Source of the DNA: Bacteroidota bacterium
GTDB taxonomy: Bacteria > Bacteroidota > Bacteroidia > AKYH767-A > JABDAW01
NCBI GenBank assembly: GCA_013288905.1
Contig: JABDAW010000006.1
Span: 4,623-41,107, forward strand
Direction of reading: 5' to 3'
Length of the DNA: 36,485 bases
The translations under genes were made by a program, and so were the position numbers. The notes beneath the pieces are model-generated. The model was given only the letters and a program-made list of their open reading frames with translations, did not search any database and had not been told where the DNA came from. Of the stretch, positions 1-9,200 are shown piece by piece; the first letter of the stretch is position 1, and each line of letters opens with the position of its first letter.

Positions 1-727
1 CATTTCAGAGACTGCTAAATTAGGTGAAAATGTTTATGTCGGAGCCTTTGCATATATCGGGAATGATTCTATCATCGGGAATAATGTGAAGATTTATCCA
101 CAAGTTTATATCGGTGAAAATGTGAAGATCGAAGACAATACCGTGCTATTTTCGGGTGTCAAGATTTACCCAGATTGTGTTGTAGGGAAAAATTGCACAT
201 TGCATTCAGGAGCTGTCATTGGATCTGATGGATTTGGTTTTGCACCTGATAAGAACAATAATTATGTAAAGGTAGCCCAAATAGGTAATGTCGTTATTAA
301 GGATAATGTTGAGATAGGGTCTAATACAACTATTGATCGTGCTACTTTAGGCTCTACTATCATCCATTCGGGAGTGAAATTGGATAACCTTATTCAGATT
401 GCCCACAATGTGGAAATAGGTGAGAACACTGTGATTGCAGCACAAACTGGAGTTGCGGGAAGCACTAAAATCGGAAAAGATTGCATGATTGGCGGGCAGG
501 TCGGAATTGTTGGTCATCTGACTATAGCAGATAAAGTAAAAATTGCTGCTCAATCTGGCATCGGACAAAGTATTCTAAATGAAGGAGAGACCGTTCAAGG
601 TTCGCCGGCATTCGAGAGCCATGACTATAAAAGAACCTACGTAATGTTTAAAAAACTTCCTGATTTAGAGAAAAGAATTTCTGAATTGGAACAGGCATTG
701 GAAGAATTAAAATCGAATATTCAATAA
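1..727 (+). CDS. lpxD: LpxD, UDP-3-O-acylglucosamine N-acyltransferase (5' end outside window)
   Basis: LpxD adds the second 3-hydroxyacyl chain, taken from acyl-ACP, to the 2-amino group of UDP-3-O-acylglucosamine in cytoplasmic lipid A synthesis. The frame is open from base 2, so the gene starts upstream; the track start at 86 is only an internal GTG. What is visible is a long left-handed beta-helix built from hexapeptide repeats (for example [25 protein letters not shown]), the conserved His region 'IAHNVEIG' expected at the active site, and a C-terminal helix rich in Glu and Leu. This looks like the C-terminal two thirds of a protein usually near 340 aa. Only 3 bp separate its stop from lpxC/fabZ, so the two are very likely co-transcribed. 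Family call is firm from motif order; the acyl-chain specificity cannot be read. Confidence 0.95.
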   Translation, partial: ISETAKLGENVYVGAFAYIGNDSIIGNNVKIYPQVYIGENVKIEDNTVLFSGVKIYPDCVVGKNCTLHSGAVIGSDGFGFAPDKNNNYVKVAQIGNVVIKDNVEIGSNTTIDRATLGSTIIHSGVKLDNLIQIAHNVEIGENTVIAAQTGVAGSTKIGKDCMIGGQVGIVGHLTIADKVKIAAQSGIGQSILNEGETVQGSPAFESHDYKRTYVMFKKLPDLEKRISELEQALEELKSNIQ

Positions 728-730
728 ACT

Positions 731-2152
731 ATGAGTGAGAAACAAAACACTATAAAAACAGCCGTCACCGTATCTGGAATCGGCTTACATACAGGGACAG
801 ATGTAAATATGACTTTCAAACCTGCTCCCGAAAATCATGGCATAAAATTTCAACGTATTGACCTCCCTGATAAACCTATCATTGAGGCAGATGTGGATTA
901 TGTCGTGGATGTTTCAAGAGGGACCACTTTAGGAAAAGGTGGTGCCAGGGTTGTCACCATCGAACATTCTTTGGCAGCAATCACAGGGCTTGAAATTGAT
1001 AATGTTTTGATTGAATTGGATGGTCCTGAAGTGCCAATCATGGATGGCAGTTCCAAGCCATTTCTTGATGCTTTGCTGGATATTGGAATTCAGGAGCAGA
1101 CTTTACATCGTGAATATTATGATCTGAAAGAAAACATCTCCTATTTCGATAACGAAAAGAAGGTGGAGATGGTGGCTATTCCTGATGATATGTATAAAAT
1201 CACGGTGATGGTGGATTACAATTCTCCAGTCCTCGGCACGCAACATGCCAGGATGAATAACATCGGTGAATTTGCTCGTGAAATAGGTGCCTGCCGTACC
1301 TTCTGCTTCCTTCATGAATTAGAGGCTTTGCTGGCGAATAACCTTATCAAAGGGGGTGATTTGAATAATGCTATCGTCATTGTTGACAGAGTTGTTTCTG
1401 AAGGAGAATTAGATCATCTCGCCGAATTATTCCATAAGCCTAAGGTGGAAGTCAAGAAAGAAGGTATTCTCAACAATCTTCAATTGCGATATCAGAATGA
1501 ACCTGCCCGTCATAAACTGCTGGATATTGTCGGCGATCTGGCTTTGATAGGAGTGCCATTGAGGGCGCATGTATTGGCAGCGCGCCCGGGTCACGCTTCT
1601 AATGTTGAATTTGCCAAGAAGATCAAAAAGATGATCAAGGAAGAGCGCAGGAATCAAAAAGCTCCTGCTTATAACTCAAATCAAAGAACCATTTTCGATA
1701 TTAATCAGATAGCAAAACTATTGCCCCATCGCTATCCGATGCTGATGATTGATAAGATTATTGAAATCTCTGATCATCACGTGGTGGGTGTGAAAAACGT
1801 TACGATGAACGAATGGTTTTTCCAGGGACATTTCCCGGGGAATCCTGTGATGCCTGGCGTAATGCAGATAGAAGCGATGGCACAGACCGGTGGCATCCTT
1901 GCTCTTAATTCGGTAACAAATCCTCAGGATTACTGGACTTATTTCCTCAAGATAGAGAATGTGAGATTTAAGCAAAAGGTAGTTCCGGGTGATACTTTGA
2001 TATTCAAATTAGAGTTGGTAACGCCCATCCGCCGGGGCATCTGCCACATGCGTGGTGCTGCTTATGTAGGTGATAAAATAGTTACCGAAGCTGAGATGAT
2101 GGCACAGATTGTCAAGAAAGACATCGAGCAGTTGACCACAGTAAATGCTTAG
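731..2152 (+). CDS. lpxC/fabZ: Bifunctional LpxC-FabZ: UDP-3-O-acyl-GlcNAc deacetylase / 3-hydroxyacyl-ACP dehydratase
   Basis: A 473-aa fusion. Residues about 1-300 are LpxC, the zinc deacetylase that commits UDP-GlcNAc derivatives to lipid A: the motif 'VTIEHSLAA' carries one zinc His, 'HKLLDIVGDLAL' the second His and the Asp, and 'HVLAARPGHASN' the catalytic His. Residues about 325-470 are FabZ, a hot-dog dehydratase of fatty acid synthesis: 'LLPHRYPMLMID' and the catalytic 'FFQGHFPGNPVMPGVMQIEA' (His and Glu). Fusion of these two enzymes is typical of Bacteroidota and couples lipid A synthesis to the 3-hydroxyacyl-ACP pool. The ATG start lies 3 bp after lpxD. In many relatives lpxA follows; here it does not, and a convergent secreted-protein gene begins 26 bp downstream. 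All key residues appear intact. Confidence 0.97.
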   Translation: MSEKQNTIKTAVTVSGIGLHTGTDVNMTFKPAPENHGIKFQRIDLPDKPIIEADVDYVVDVSRGTTLGKGGARVVTIEHSLAAITGLEIDNVLIELDGPEVPIMDGSSKPFLDALLDIGIQEQTLHREYYDLKENISYFDNEKKVEMVAIPDDMYKITVMVDYNSPVLGTQHARMNNIGEFAREIGACRTFCFLHELEALLANNLIKGGDLNNAIVIVDRVVSEGELDHLAELFHKPKVEVKKEGILNNLQLRYQNEPARHKLLDIVGDLALIGVPLRAHVLAARPGHASNVEFAKKIKKMIKEERRNQKAPAYNSNQRTIFDINQIAKLLPHRYPMLMIDKIIEISDHHVVGVKNVTMNEWFFQGHFPGNPVMPGVMQIEAMAQTGGILALNSVTNPQDYWTYFLKIENVRFKQKVVPGDTLIFKLELVTPIRRGICHMRGAAYVGDKIVTEAEMMAQIVKKDIEQLTTVNA

Positions 2153-2178
2153 CCTGCCTTCGGTTTATCTTTTACGAT

Positions 2179-4017
2179 TTACCGGGTGTCAATTATTACT
2201 AATTTCCCTTTCGCTAATATTCCATTTTCATTAACTGCTTCCCAAAAGTAGATGCCATTGCTCAATGGAAGCGTGATGGTCTCCTTTTCTTTGGCATCAT
2301 TAAAACTTTGGGAATAGATTGTTCTTCCAAGGACATCTATAATTTCTATTTCGTAATTTCTAATGCCTGAATGGCTAAGTATGAACATTCCGTCATTAGG
2401 ATTTGGGTAGATTAAAATATTTTGTTTGTCGTAAATAGAAGGAATTCCTGTAAAAGCAAAGCAGATTGTATCTGACTTGGTAGTGCAGCCGTTAACATCG
2501 GTTTCAATGGCTTGGTAGCAGCCGGTATGCTGCACAACATATACAGGATTAGTATCTCCCGGCATGGGTATTGAATAATTATACCATTGCAACCCTGTCG
2601 TGAAGTTGGTGATTGTCAATGTGTCTTCGCTTTGAATAATATGCGGCTGTACAGGTGGAATGAAAACAGTAAAATAGAAAGTCTGTGAGGAGGAATCGGT
2701 AAATACTCCGCAGACTGTAGAATCATAAGCAATGAGGGTAACAGTATCAATGCCTGAGTGAATATAAGAGTGTGTGGGATTAGTTAAGGTGCTTGAATCA
2801 CCATCACCAAAACGCCAGAGATAACCAGATGCAGTATTATTCGTATTTGTATAATGAACATTCAATGGACTACAGCCAGAGAGAGTATCCAGAGTAAAAG
2901 ATGGAGGCAAATGTTGGACATTATATTGATTGACAAAATTTGGAAGTCCATACAATGTCATCCCATTTAATAGAACTGCATTTGAAACAAAATTACATCC
3001 TGATCCAAGAACATTTGGGGTGTTTATTGTACCAAGATAATTTGTGTTTCGCCCATCAACATAGATTTTATCGTGAGGTCCTAATAATAAAGCCCCTCCA
3101 CCAGTCCCTGGAACTGTATCTATTAAATATTGAGAAGCATTAATAGTTGCTGAATCATTGGAGGAAATATCATATTGATAAAGTAATGAATTACTATAGC
3201 CCGAAACATATAGTTTGGAATTATCAGGTGAAAAAGCCAACCCATAAGGATTATCATTAGTTATTGGTAAGGTTATAAGATTTGAAAGGATTCCTGTTGA
3301 ATTATCGAAATCATAAAGTTCTACTTCATAAGCAGAATAGGAAAATGCAGCAGCTAATTTTTGTGAATTTGGTGAAGCTTTTAGATACCCTGCATATTCA
3401 ATAACAGAAGGAATCATTCCAATATGTGTTACAACTGGGGCAGCAATTCCCGAATTTGAAACCAGGTAAGAATAATAAGCATTATCATTCCAATTATGAA
3501 CAATTACCCAATAATCAATTCCATTACAATGTCTGACACCACAAAGTTTTTCAGTAACTGGGACAAGAAGTTGAAAATTTTTTACGGTAACGGCTCCAAG
3601 TCCTGAATTTAAAGACATGTCCACCTCGGAATAACTGAAGCCTTGAACTCTTGCTGCATCAACACATGTAAAAATATAATAGACATTTGCACTATCCGGT
3701 TTTGGAATTATTAAACAAGATTGAGTAGATGAATTACCTCCCCAAAGATGGTCTCCATTAAACATGTGATTATTGGTTCTGTCCCAAACTGCGAGTGAAC
3801 CATCAGTATAAAACAATAAATTGCCTGAAGAATCAGTAAGAGCTGTGCAGCCTGCCCAGGCATACATTAAACTTCCTGAAACATTAACTGGGTTTCCTGT
3901 ACTGAAATTTAAGGCACAAGTATTACCAAAATACCAATTAGTATTTTGATAGGGATACTGGCAATACCCGCCGATACTCATCCCCACAATCGCCACAAGT
4001 AAATAAATCTTCTTCAT
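2179..4017 (-). CDS. Secreted propeller/PKD protein with T9SS type A sorting domain
   Basis: A 612-aa exported protein. The N-terminus is a signal peptide (MKKIYLLVAIVGMSIGGYCQ, cleavage after about residue 19). Residues about 25-365 form a beta-propeller-like region with recurrent blades such as 'LAFSPDNSKLYVSGYSN'. Residues about 372-455 are a PKD domain with the signature 'YLWRFGDGDSST'. After a short Ig-like linker, residues about 525-612 are a T9SS type A C-terminal sorting domain ('LIYPNPNDGMFILS ... LSNGIYFWEA'), which should direct export through the outer membrane and surface attachment or release. The ligand is unknown. A promoter-like TACTTTTG lies about 30 bp upstream of the ATG. 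The gene converges on lpxC/fabZ with a 26-bp gap and shows no clear terminator there. Confidence 0.85.
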   Translation of the reverse strand: MKKIYLLVAIVGMSIGGYCQYPYQNTNWYFGNTCALNFSTGNPVNVSGSLMYAWAGCTALTDSSGNLLFYTDGSLAVWDRTNNHMFNGDHLWGGNSSTQSCLIIPKPDSANVYYIFTCVDAARVQGFSYSEVDMSLNSGLGAVTVKNFQLLVPVTEKLCGVRHCNGIDYWVIVHNWNDNAYYSYLVSNSGIAAPVVTHIGMIPSVIEYAGYLKASPNSQKLAAAFSYSAYEVELYDFDNSTGILSNLITLPITNDNPYGLAFSPDNSKLYVSGYSNSLLYQYDISSNDSATINASQYLIDTVPGTGGGALLLGPHDKIYVDGRNTNYLGTINTPNVLGSGCNFVSNAVLLNGMTLYGLPNFVNQYNVQHLPPSFTLDTLSGCSPLNVHYTNTNNTASGYLWRFGDGDSSTLTNPTHSYIHSGIDTVTLIAYDSTVCGVFTDSSSQTFYFTVFIPPVQPHIIQSEDTLTITNFTTGLQWYNYSIPMPGDTNPVYVVQHTGCYQAIETDVNGCTTKSDTICFAFTGIPSIYDKQNILIYPNPNDGMFILSHSGIRNYEIEIIDVLGRTIYSQSFNDAKEKETITLPLSNGIYFWEAVNENGILAKGKLVIIDTR

Positions 4018-4045
4018 GCTATATAATCGTTGGTTTTTATTTCTG

Positions 4046-4053
4046 CAAAAGTA
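4046..4053 (-). promoter_or_regulatory. Predicted Bacteroidota -7 box (TACTTTTG) for the PKD/T9SS gene
   Basis: On the minus strand TACTTTTG fits the Bacteroidota sigma-ABfrA -7 consensus TAnnTTTG and would give a leader of about 20-25 nt before the ATG at 4017. No convincing -33 TTTG is present, so this rests on one box and its position. Confidence 0.4.
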
Positions 4054-4216
4054 GGTATTAATTCAGATAAAAGAAAAGAGGGGGAAGAAAAAACGTGCCT
4101 ATATAGTATGAGTGATTTTGTGCATTCGATGAGAAATTGACCAAGGAATTTCTGAAGCTTTTATTCAAAAGAGAAATTCTTTTTGGAAATTTTCATTTCT
4201 ACTATTCAATGAAACA

Positions 4217-4426
4217 CTTTGGCAATTCACTCAAAACTTTTGAATGAATCACCAAAACCTTTGGTTATTTACTCAAACGTTTTGATGATTTACCCAAACG
4301 TTTTGGTGGTTCACTCAAAACATTTGGTGGTTTACTCAAACGTTTTGGTGATTCATTCAAACGTTTTGGTGACTCACTCAAACGTTTTGGTGATTCACTC
4401 AAAAGCTTTCAGTGAGCCACCAAAAA
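4217..4426. repeat. Tandem array 1: about 10 units of 21 bp
   Basis: Ten consecutive units keep a 21-bp spacing from 4217. The core is 'ttttggtgattcac' followed by 'tcaaacg'. Each unit junction forms a near-palindrome 'caaacgttttgg' (inner AAACGTTT), and the unit interior holds a second small dyad 'tgattca'. The first two and last units are diverged but stay in phase. Mismatches between units are mostly single substitutions with no length change. Sequence just upstream ('gaaattctttttgg' near 4171) loosely resembles the leader end of arrays 3-5, but too weakly to claim homology. Confidence 0.9.
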
Positions 4427-4599
4427 TCATTTTTGGAGCGGTTGACGAAGCCTTCTTAACAAATATTTATATGAATATCATAATATTATATATAGACAGT
4501 ATAAATGTTTAAAATTTCAACCATTTTTTATAAATCTTATAAAAATAGAAAAAATATTTTTTTTATTTTCTTATGATTTTATATTGTTAAAAAAAATTG

Positions 4600-4607
4600 T
4601 ATATTTG
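4600..4607 (+). promoter_or_regulatory. Predicted -7 box TATATTTG upstream of the 223-aa gene
   Basis: TATATTTG is a perfect match to TAnnTTTG and is followed by 'cc', as is common at Bacteroidota promoters. Transcription from about 4614 would give a leader of about 45 nt containing a small hairpin 'cctg-tgagag-cagg' and a very A-rich ribosome-loading region before the ATG at 4660. The A-rich leader is typical of strongly expressed Bacteroidota genes. Confidence 0.55.
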
Positions 4608-4659
4608 CCTCCTTAATAACTAATGCCTGTGAGAGCAGGAAAAATAAAAAATAAATAAA

Positions 4660-5331
4660 ATGATAAGTCAAAAATTTAACGGTTTCAACACATGGTTCCC
4701 GATAGTGATCGCGTACCTTATTTTAAATGCTACAAGATTGAGAATTTCCAGCGCACAAATAACTGCTTTAACCGCTATGGGCACAGCGTGGACTCCGGCT
4801 TGGGCAAAATATTCAAGCATGGCAACACAAACTCATGGCAGCATTTCAGACATTCAAGGTTTGTATGATGATGACCATTCTTACATGGAAAAGGTGAAAT
4901 TGCAATTGAAATATGACATGAATGTCGAATTGTCGGGCGATGACATCAGGGTTATTGAAATCCATGTGGATGCTGACCCACGCGGAGAAGTTCCTGCTTA
5001 TGGTTATGCACCTAATGGCGTGGTTGTTAATAACAGGCATTTGCTGGCTTCCATTGATGTTTCCAGCACCGAAGAAGGCCATACAAATGATGGCAAAAAG
5101 CCTGTGGATGTAGCAAGAATCGGCATGAAGAGAATTATTATAGGAGCTACTGCGCCTATTCCTGCCGCTTCGACTTTTTTGCCTTATCCTGCATCGGGTT
5201 CGGTAGATTTTGATATGGCATTCACAGCCGATCAGGCAGGGATGCAATGTTGCGTCGTTTTCTGGTATGAGAACCCAAAGGGCGATAATCGCAGCCCTGA
5301 AAGTGTCATGCTGGTTTTCCCGATAATCTAA
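4660..5331 (+). CDS. Hypothetical protein, 223 aa, unrecognised
   Basis: I do not recognise a named domain. The N-terminal hydrophobic stretch 'WFPIVIAYLILNATRLRIS' is short and not a convincing signal peptide. Residues about 35-110 look helical and acidic; residues about 110-223 look like beta strands, ending with 'CCVVFWYENPKGDNRSPES', reminiscent of a fibronectin-like last strand pair seen in other Bacteroidota hypothetical proteins of about 200 aa that also begin 'F..FN.W'. Codon use and composition look normal for the window. It has its own promoter-like box (4600) and its own terminator (5351), so it is probably transcribed alone and possibly at high level. The ATG at 4660 fits the A-rich leader. 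Function unknown. Confidence 0.75.
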   Translation: MISQKFNGFNTWFPIVIAYLILNATRLRISSAQITALTAMGTAWTPAWAKYSSMATQTHGSISDIQGLYDDDHSYMEKVKLQLKYDMNVELSGDDIRVIEIHVDADPRGEVPAYGYAPNGVVVNNRHLLASIDVSSTEEGHTNDGKKPVDVARIGMKRIIIGATAPIPAASTFLPYPASGSVDFDMAFTADQAGMQCCVVFWYENPKGDNRSPESVMLVFPII

Positions 5332-5350
5332 AGTTATTTCCTAAAAAAAT

Positions 5351-5380
5351 AAAGCCTTCTCAATGTGGGAAGGCTTTTTT
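5351..5380 (+). terminator. Rho-independent terminator after the 223-aa gene
   Basis: 'aaagccttctc' pairs with 'gtgggaaggcttt' as an 11-bp stem (one G-T pair) around the loop AATGT, followed directly by a T run. It lies 20 bp after the stop at 5331 and is the cleanest intrinsic terminator in the window. Confidence 0.88.
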
Positions 5381-5494
5381 GTGGACGAGAGTTTTTTTTT
5401 GTTCCAAATTTTTTACTCCTCCTTTTATGATAGCATCCCCTTTTTGGGGTGCTGCAATAAAATGAGGAGAATGATTAAACAACAATTACCAAGT

Positions 5495-6055
5495 TTATTG
5501 AGCACTGTTATTCTTCGCCGGAAGCTCCTTAAAGGAATTCAAAACCACATCCATATCTTTTTCATTATTGGGTAATAAATCAGCCACAGTCCAGCAGTAA
5601 ACCTGGTAGAAATGACTCATGCTCTCGATGATGTAACATTTATAAACCATCGTTAATTGATCATGCCTGCCGACGATGGTAACCTTATAGGCATCCAAGC
5701 CATTTACCTTGACCTGCTCGGGATTAGAGGACTGTACCTGTGTCAGGCTGCCGACAATATTGGAGGTGCTGGTATCGAAGAATTCAACCAAAGTGATGGC
5801 TTTGTTATTCACCGTGAGATTAGAACGGATTTCGTCAATAACGATGACATACATGTTTCGCATCGAATCTGAATATTGCAAAGAAGCATCATCATTCAGC
5901 AAGGTCTTGGAAGGCACGAGATAGGTGGGCAACTGGACGCTGTATAGATCTTTAATCTTGACTTCTCTGAAGGTCGTTTCCTCAGCATTTTTATTGGTAA
6001 CGGTGATGCATCCGGCAAGGAGGAGAAACAGGAGATATAGGGGAAGTTTGTTCAT
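5495..6055 (-). CDS. Small lipoprotein, PsbP/DcrB-like shape
   Basis: The track ORF starts at 6133, but the ATG at 6055 is preferred: it gives a classic lipoprotein signal 'MNKLPLYLLFLLLAGC' with the lipobox LAGC, and a promoter-like box lies between the two starts. The mature protein is about 170 aa. Its pattern of strands ('YSVQLPTYL', 'VNGLDAYKVTIVG', 'YKCYIIESMSHFYQVYCWT', ending in a helix 'MDVVLNSFKEL') resembles small PsbP/DcrB-like folds, which are often of unknown role; I infer the fold only from this pattern. It should be anchored to a membrane facing the periplasm. It is divergent from the giant SPOR protein, from which it is separated by 244 bp. Function unknown. Confidence 0.8.
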   Translation of the reverse strand: MNKLPLYLLFLLLAGCITVTNKNAEETTFREVKIKDLYSVQLPTYLVPSKTLLNDDASLQYSDSMRNMYVIVIDEIRSNLTVNNKAITLVEFFDTSTSNIVGSLTQVQSSNPEQVKVNGLDAYKVTIVGRHDQLTMVYKCYIIESMSHFYQVYCWTVADLLPNNEKDMDVVLNSFKELPAKNNSAQ

Positions 6056-6091
6056 TAATTTGGGGAATAAAAAGCTATGATTCAAGGAACA

Positions 6092-6119
6092 AAAATAAAT
6101 ATTATTATGGAAACAAATA
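6092..6119 (-). promoter_or_regulatory. Predicted promoter for the lipoprotein gene
   Basis: On the minus strand TATTTTTG (6092-6099) fits TAnnTTTG, with TTTG (6116-6119) 16 bp upstream as a possible -33 element, slightly short spacing. It would give a leader of about 30 nt to the ATG at 6055 and argues against the longer ORF start at 6133. A second TAnnTTTG match (TATATTTG) overlaps at 6116-6123. Confidence 0.4.
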
Positions 6120-6241
6120 TAGATAGAATCCATTATACCTTTTTAGCTCCTTATTTAATGCTAACTTTATTAAAGATGCTACGTAATAAGCAGAATTTAT
6201 TAATAAAATAACTTCTTTATAAAATATATTGGCTAATAAAC

Positions 6242-6249
6242 TAATTTTG
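6242..6249 (+). promoter_or_regulatory. Predicted -7 box TAATTTTG upstream of the giant SPOR protein
   Basis: A perfect TAnnTTTG match 50 bp before the ATG at 6300, implying a leader of about 45 nt. No clear -33 element at the expected spacing. Confidence 0.35.
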
Positions 6250-6299
6250 AGCGGTGAATAAAAGATACTTTTTCAGGAAAGGGCGAACGATAATTTGAT

Positions 6300-9200
6300 A
6301 TGAAGAGAAGCTTACTTGTGCTTTGTTTCCTTTGGTTTCACTGCTTTTACCATATTGCTTTTGCGCAAAATAATTTTAAATCTCAAGAGGATTTAAAGAA
6401 GAATGCCGAGAAGACTTTTACCGCAAAAGACTATGTAAAAGCGACGCCTCTATTCTCCCAACTGCTAAGTACGGTGCCTAAGGATGCTAATTATAATTAT
6501 AAATATGGGGTCTGTATTCTTTACACCAATAATGACAAGGGTAAGTGCCTGAAGTATCTGCAATTTGCGGCGAAGAATCCAAAAACCACGAATGATGTTT
6601 ATTATTATTTAGGGAAGGCATATCATCTGAATCAAAGGTATGACGAGGCAATCAGCGCATTCAATACTTTCAAAAAGAATGCCTCCTCAGGAGATATACA
6701 AAAGAAAGGTGTTGATGCAGAAATACAAAGTATCAACAATGCCAGGAATCATTTAGGCAGTAATGTCAATATGGTGATCGTGTCTAAGAATCAAATTCCT
6801 ATTGCCTCCTTCACAACCGCTTATGATGTGAGTGCAATGGGTGGAAAAATCATTGACAAACCGCCTATCTATAGGATGAAAGCTGATAAAAATGATATTA
6901 CAAATAATACTGTTTATATAAATAACGGTCTTAAAGTAATTTACTTTTCGAGCTATGGAATTGATGGGAAGGCTGGTAAGGATATATACAAAGTAACAAA
7001 GAATAAAAAGGGGGAATGGTCGGAGCCAGTAAACCTTGGTGCCCCTGTTAACACGGGTTCTGATGAAGATTATCCTTTTATATCTCAAGATGGCAAGACA
7101 CTTTATTTTTCGAGTAAAGGTCATAACAGTATCGGAGGATATGATGTCTTTAAATCGGTTTATGATTCTGCGAAAAACACCTGGTCTGAACCTGTAAGTG
7201 TGGGTACTCCTGTTAATTCTCCTTATGATGATCTGTTGTTTGTTGTTGATAGTACAGGCAATGCAAATTTTGCCTCCACCAGGGAGAGCAGTGATGGGAA
7301 TATTGGTTTTTATAAAATGATTATCTCTGAAAGACCTATTGAATTTACAACGATCAAAGGTTCTTTGAGAACAGATAAAACGACTGATTCAAAAGATGCA
7401 ACAATTACAATTTTAAATTACAATGATGGCAGTGTAGTTGATGTGATAAAGGCTGATGAACTGACAGGTTCTTATGACATGAAACTAAAGCCTGGCAGGG
7501 GTTATACTATTGTTGTTGAAAAGAAAGGTTATATTCCACATGCCGAGAATATATATATACCCGACCAACTTGTTGAGCATGTCTTAGGTCAAGAATTGAG
7601 ACTATCTAAAAGTGATTCTTTGGAAGAATTATCTATCTCGAATTACTTTTCAATTTTGGAAGAAAATACTGACCTGAATACAGCAATTAAAACAGAAGAA
7701 ATCACAAGTGATTTTAAGCATGCTGAAAACTATAAAGAGAAGTTGAAGACTGTTGCGATAAATGATAGAACAATTGATGTCACTCCACCTGTCAATGATA
7801 TTAGCATGCAGGCTAAAACACTTCCGGTATCTGCCTTTGCAATAAATACAGGAGCAAATAATATTTCCGTTGATACTTCCTCTCCATACTCAAAAGGCAA
7901 TGTAGCAGGGGGAACTTCTAACAATGAAACACCGGCAAAAAAAGAAGAAATTAAACCGGATACTTCCAAACAAGAAATACCTAATGTAATAACTGCCAAG
8001 ACCACTAATAATGAAATTGTAACTATTGCATATAGCGATGCTGCCGCCATTCAAAATGAAGCAAAGGAAATGAAAAAGAATGCTGAAATAGCTGAATCCA
8101 TAGGCAAAGCAAGAGATAGCATGGCAATAAATTTAAATAAAGAGATAGCTTCCTTACAAAAGAAAATTGCTGTAGAAAAGAATGTTGTTATTAAAAAGCA
8201 TTTGCAAGATTCTATACAGCAAAGGCAGAATGAAGCAGCACAATTAAAGGAGGAAGCAAATGTTGCATATTCACTTTCTAAAGAATATAATGAAGATGGA
8301 AGTAAACTTCAAAAGGATGCTGATGAAAGCCTTGCTATTGCAAAGGCTTTGGAGAATTCATCAAAAACTAAGGCAGATGTAAATAATCAAACTGCTGCAA
8401 AAAATAATGATAACAAAAGAATTGAAGATACTTTATATAAAAAGGTAGAGAAAATAAACACAAATGATTTGATATTAAAGGCAGCTGCAAGTTTTTCAGA
8501 ACTATCAAAAGAAAAGCTGATGGAATCGGATAGCGTGTCATTGGCGGCAAATCAACTAAAGACGGAATCTGTTTCTCTTACAAATAAAGCAAACGATACT
8601 ATTAAGAAAGCTACTATAACCCCTGAACCGGAGAAGACAAGATTAAGAAAGAAGGCAGCAGAATTGGAGCGGCAATCTGCACAAAAACAAATAGAATCAG
8701 ATCAAGCAACCACTCATGCAAGACAACTGAAAGACTCTGCTGTAAAAGAAGAGAAGAAGGCAACAATAGCAAAGGGTTTGACCAATGATATTATCAATTC
8801 TAAAGAAGGCATTACTGTAATTTCAACTCCTTCTACTCAAACTGAAAAAGGTTTTCAAAGTAGCGAAGTTAATAATGAAACAACGAAAAAAACAAATACG
8901 GCTGATACATTAGTAACTACTTCTATTGACAATGCTTCAAAGAATGATACAACAAAAATTACAAGCACTATAAAAAATAAAGGAAACATTCCGGATATTG
9001 CATTACCCACTCAAACAAAAAGCAATAATAATTTAAATGCAAATACCTCGTCAAATGGAGGAATTGATAAAGACAATAATGCTTCCAATGGAAATAACTC
9101 GATAAACATAAATAGTAATAATAGGAAGGACAGTCTTGTGGCGAATGTTGTTCCAAATGACACATCAATTAATCAAAGTAATGCATCAAAAGCCCCAACA

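Larger units (their letters stand above)
4018..4659. other. Divergent intergenic region holding tandem array 1 and two promoters
   Basis: This 642-bp gap separates a minus-strand T9SS gene from a plus-strand gene. It contains the promoter box at 4046, the 21-bp array at 4217-4426, an AT-rich stretch around 4510-4600, and a strong-looking promoter at 4600. The track ORF 4219..4512 begins with TTG and is mostly translated repeat; I do not regard it as a gene. Confidence 0.7.

Noticed and set aside
4219-4512. 97-aa ORF with LVIHSNV repeats
   Set aside because: It begins with TTG and is mostly array 1; the remaining tail shows no known feature.
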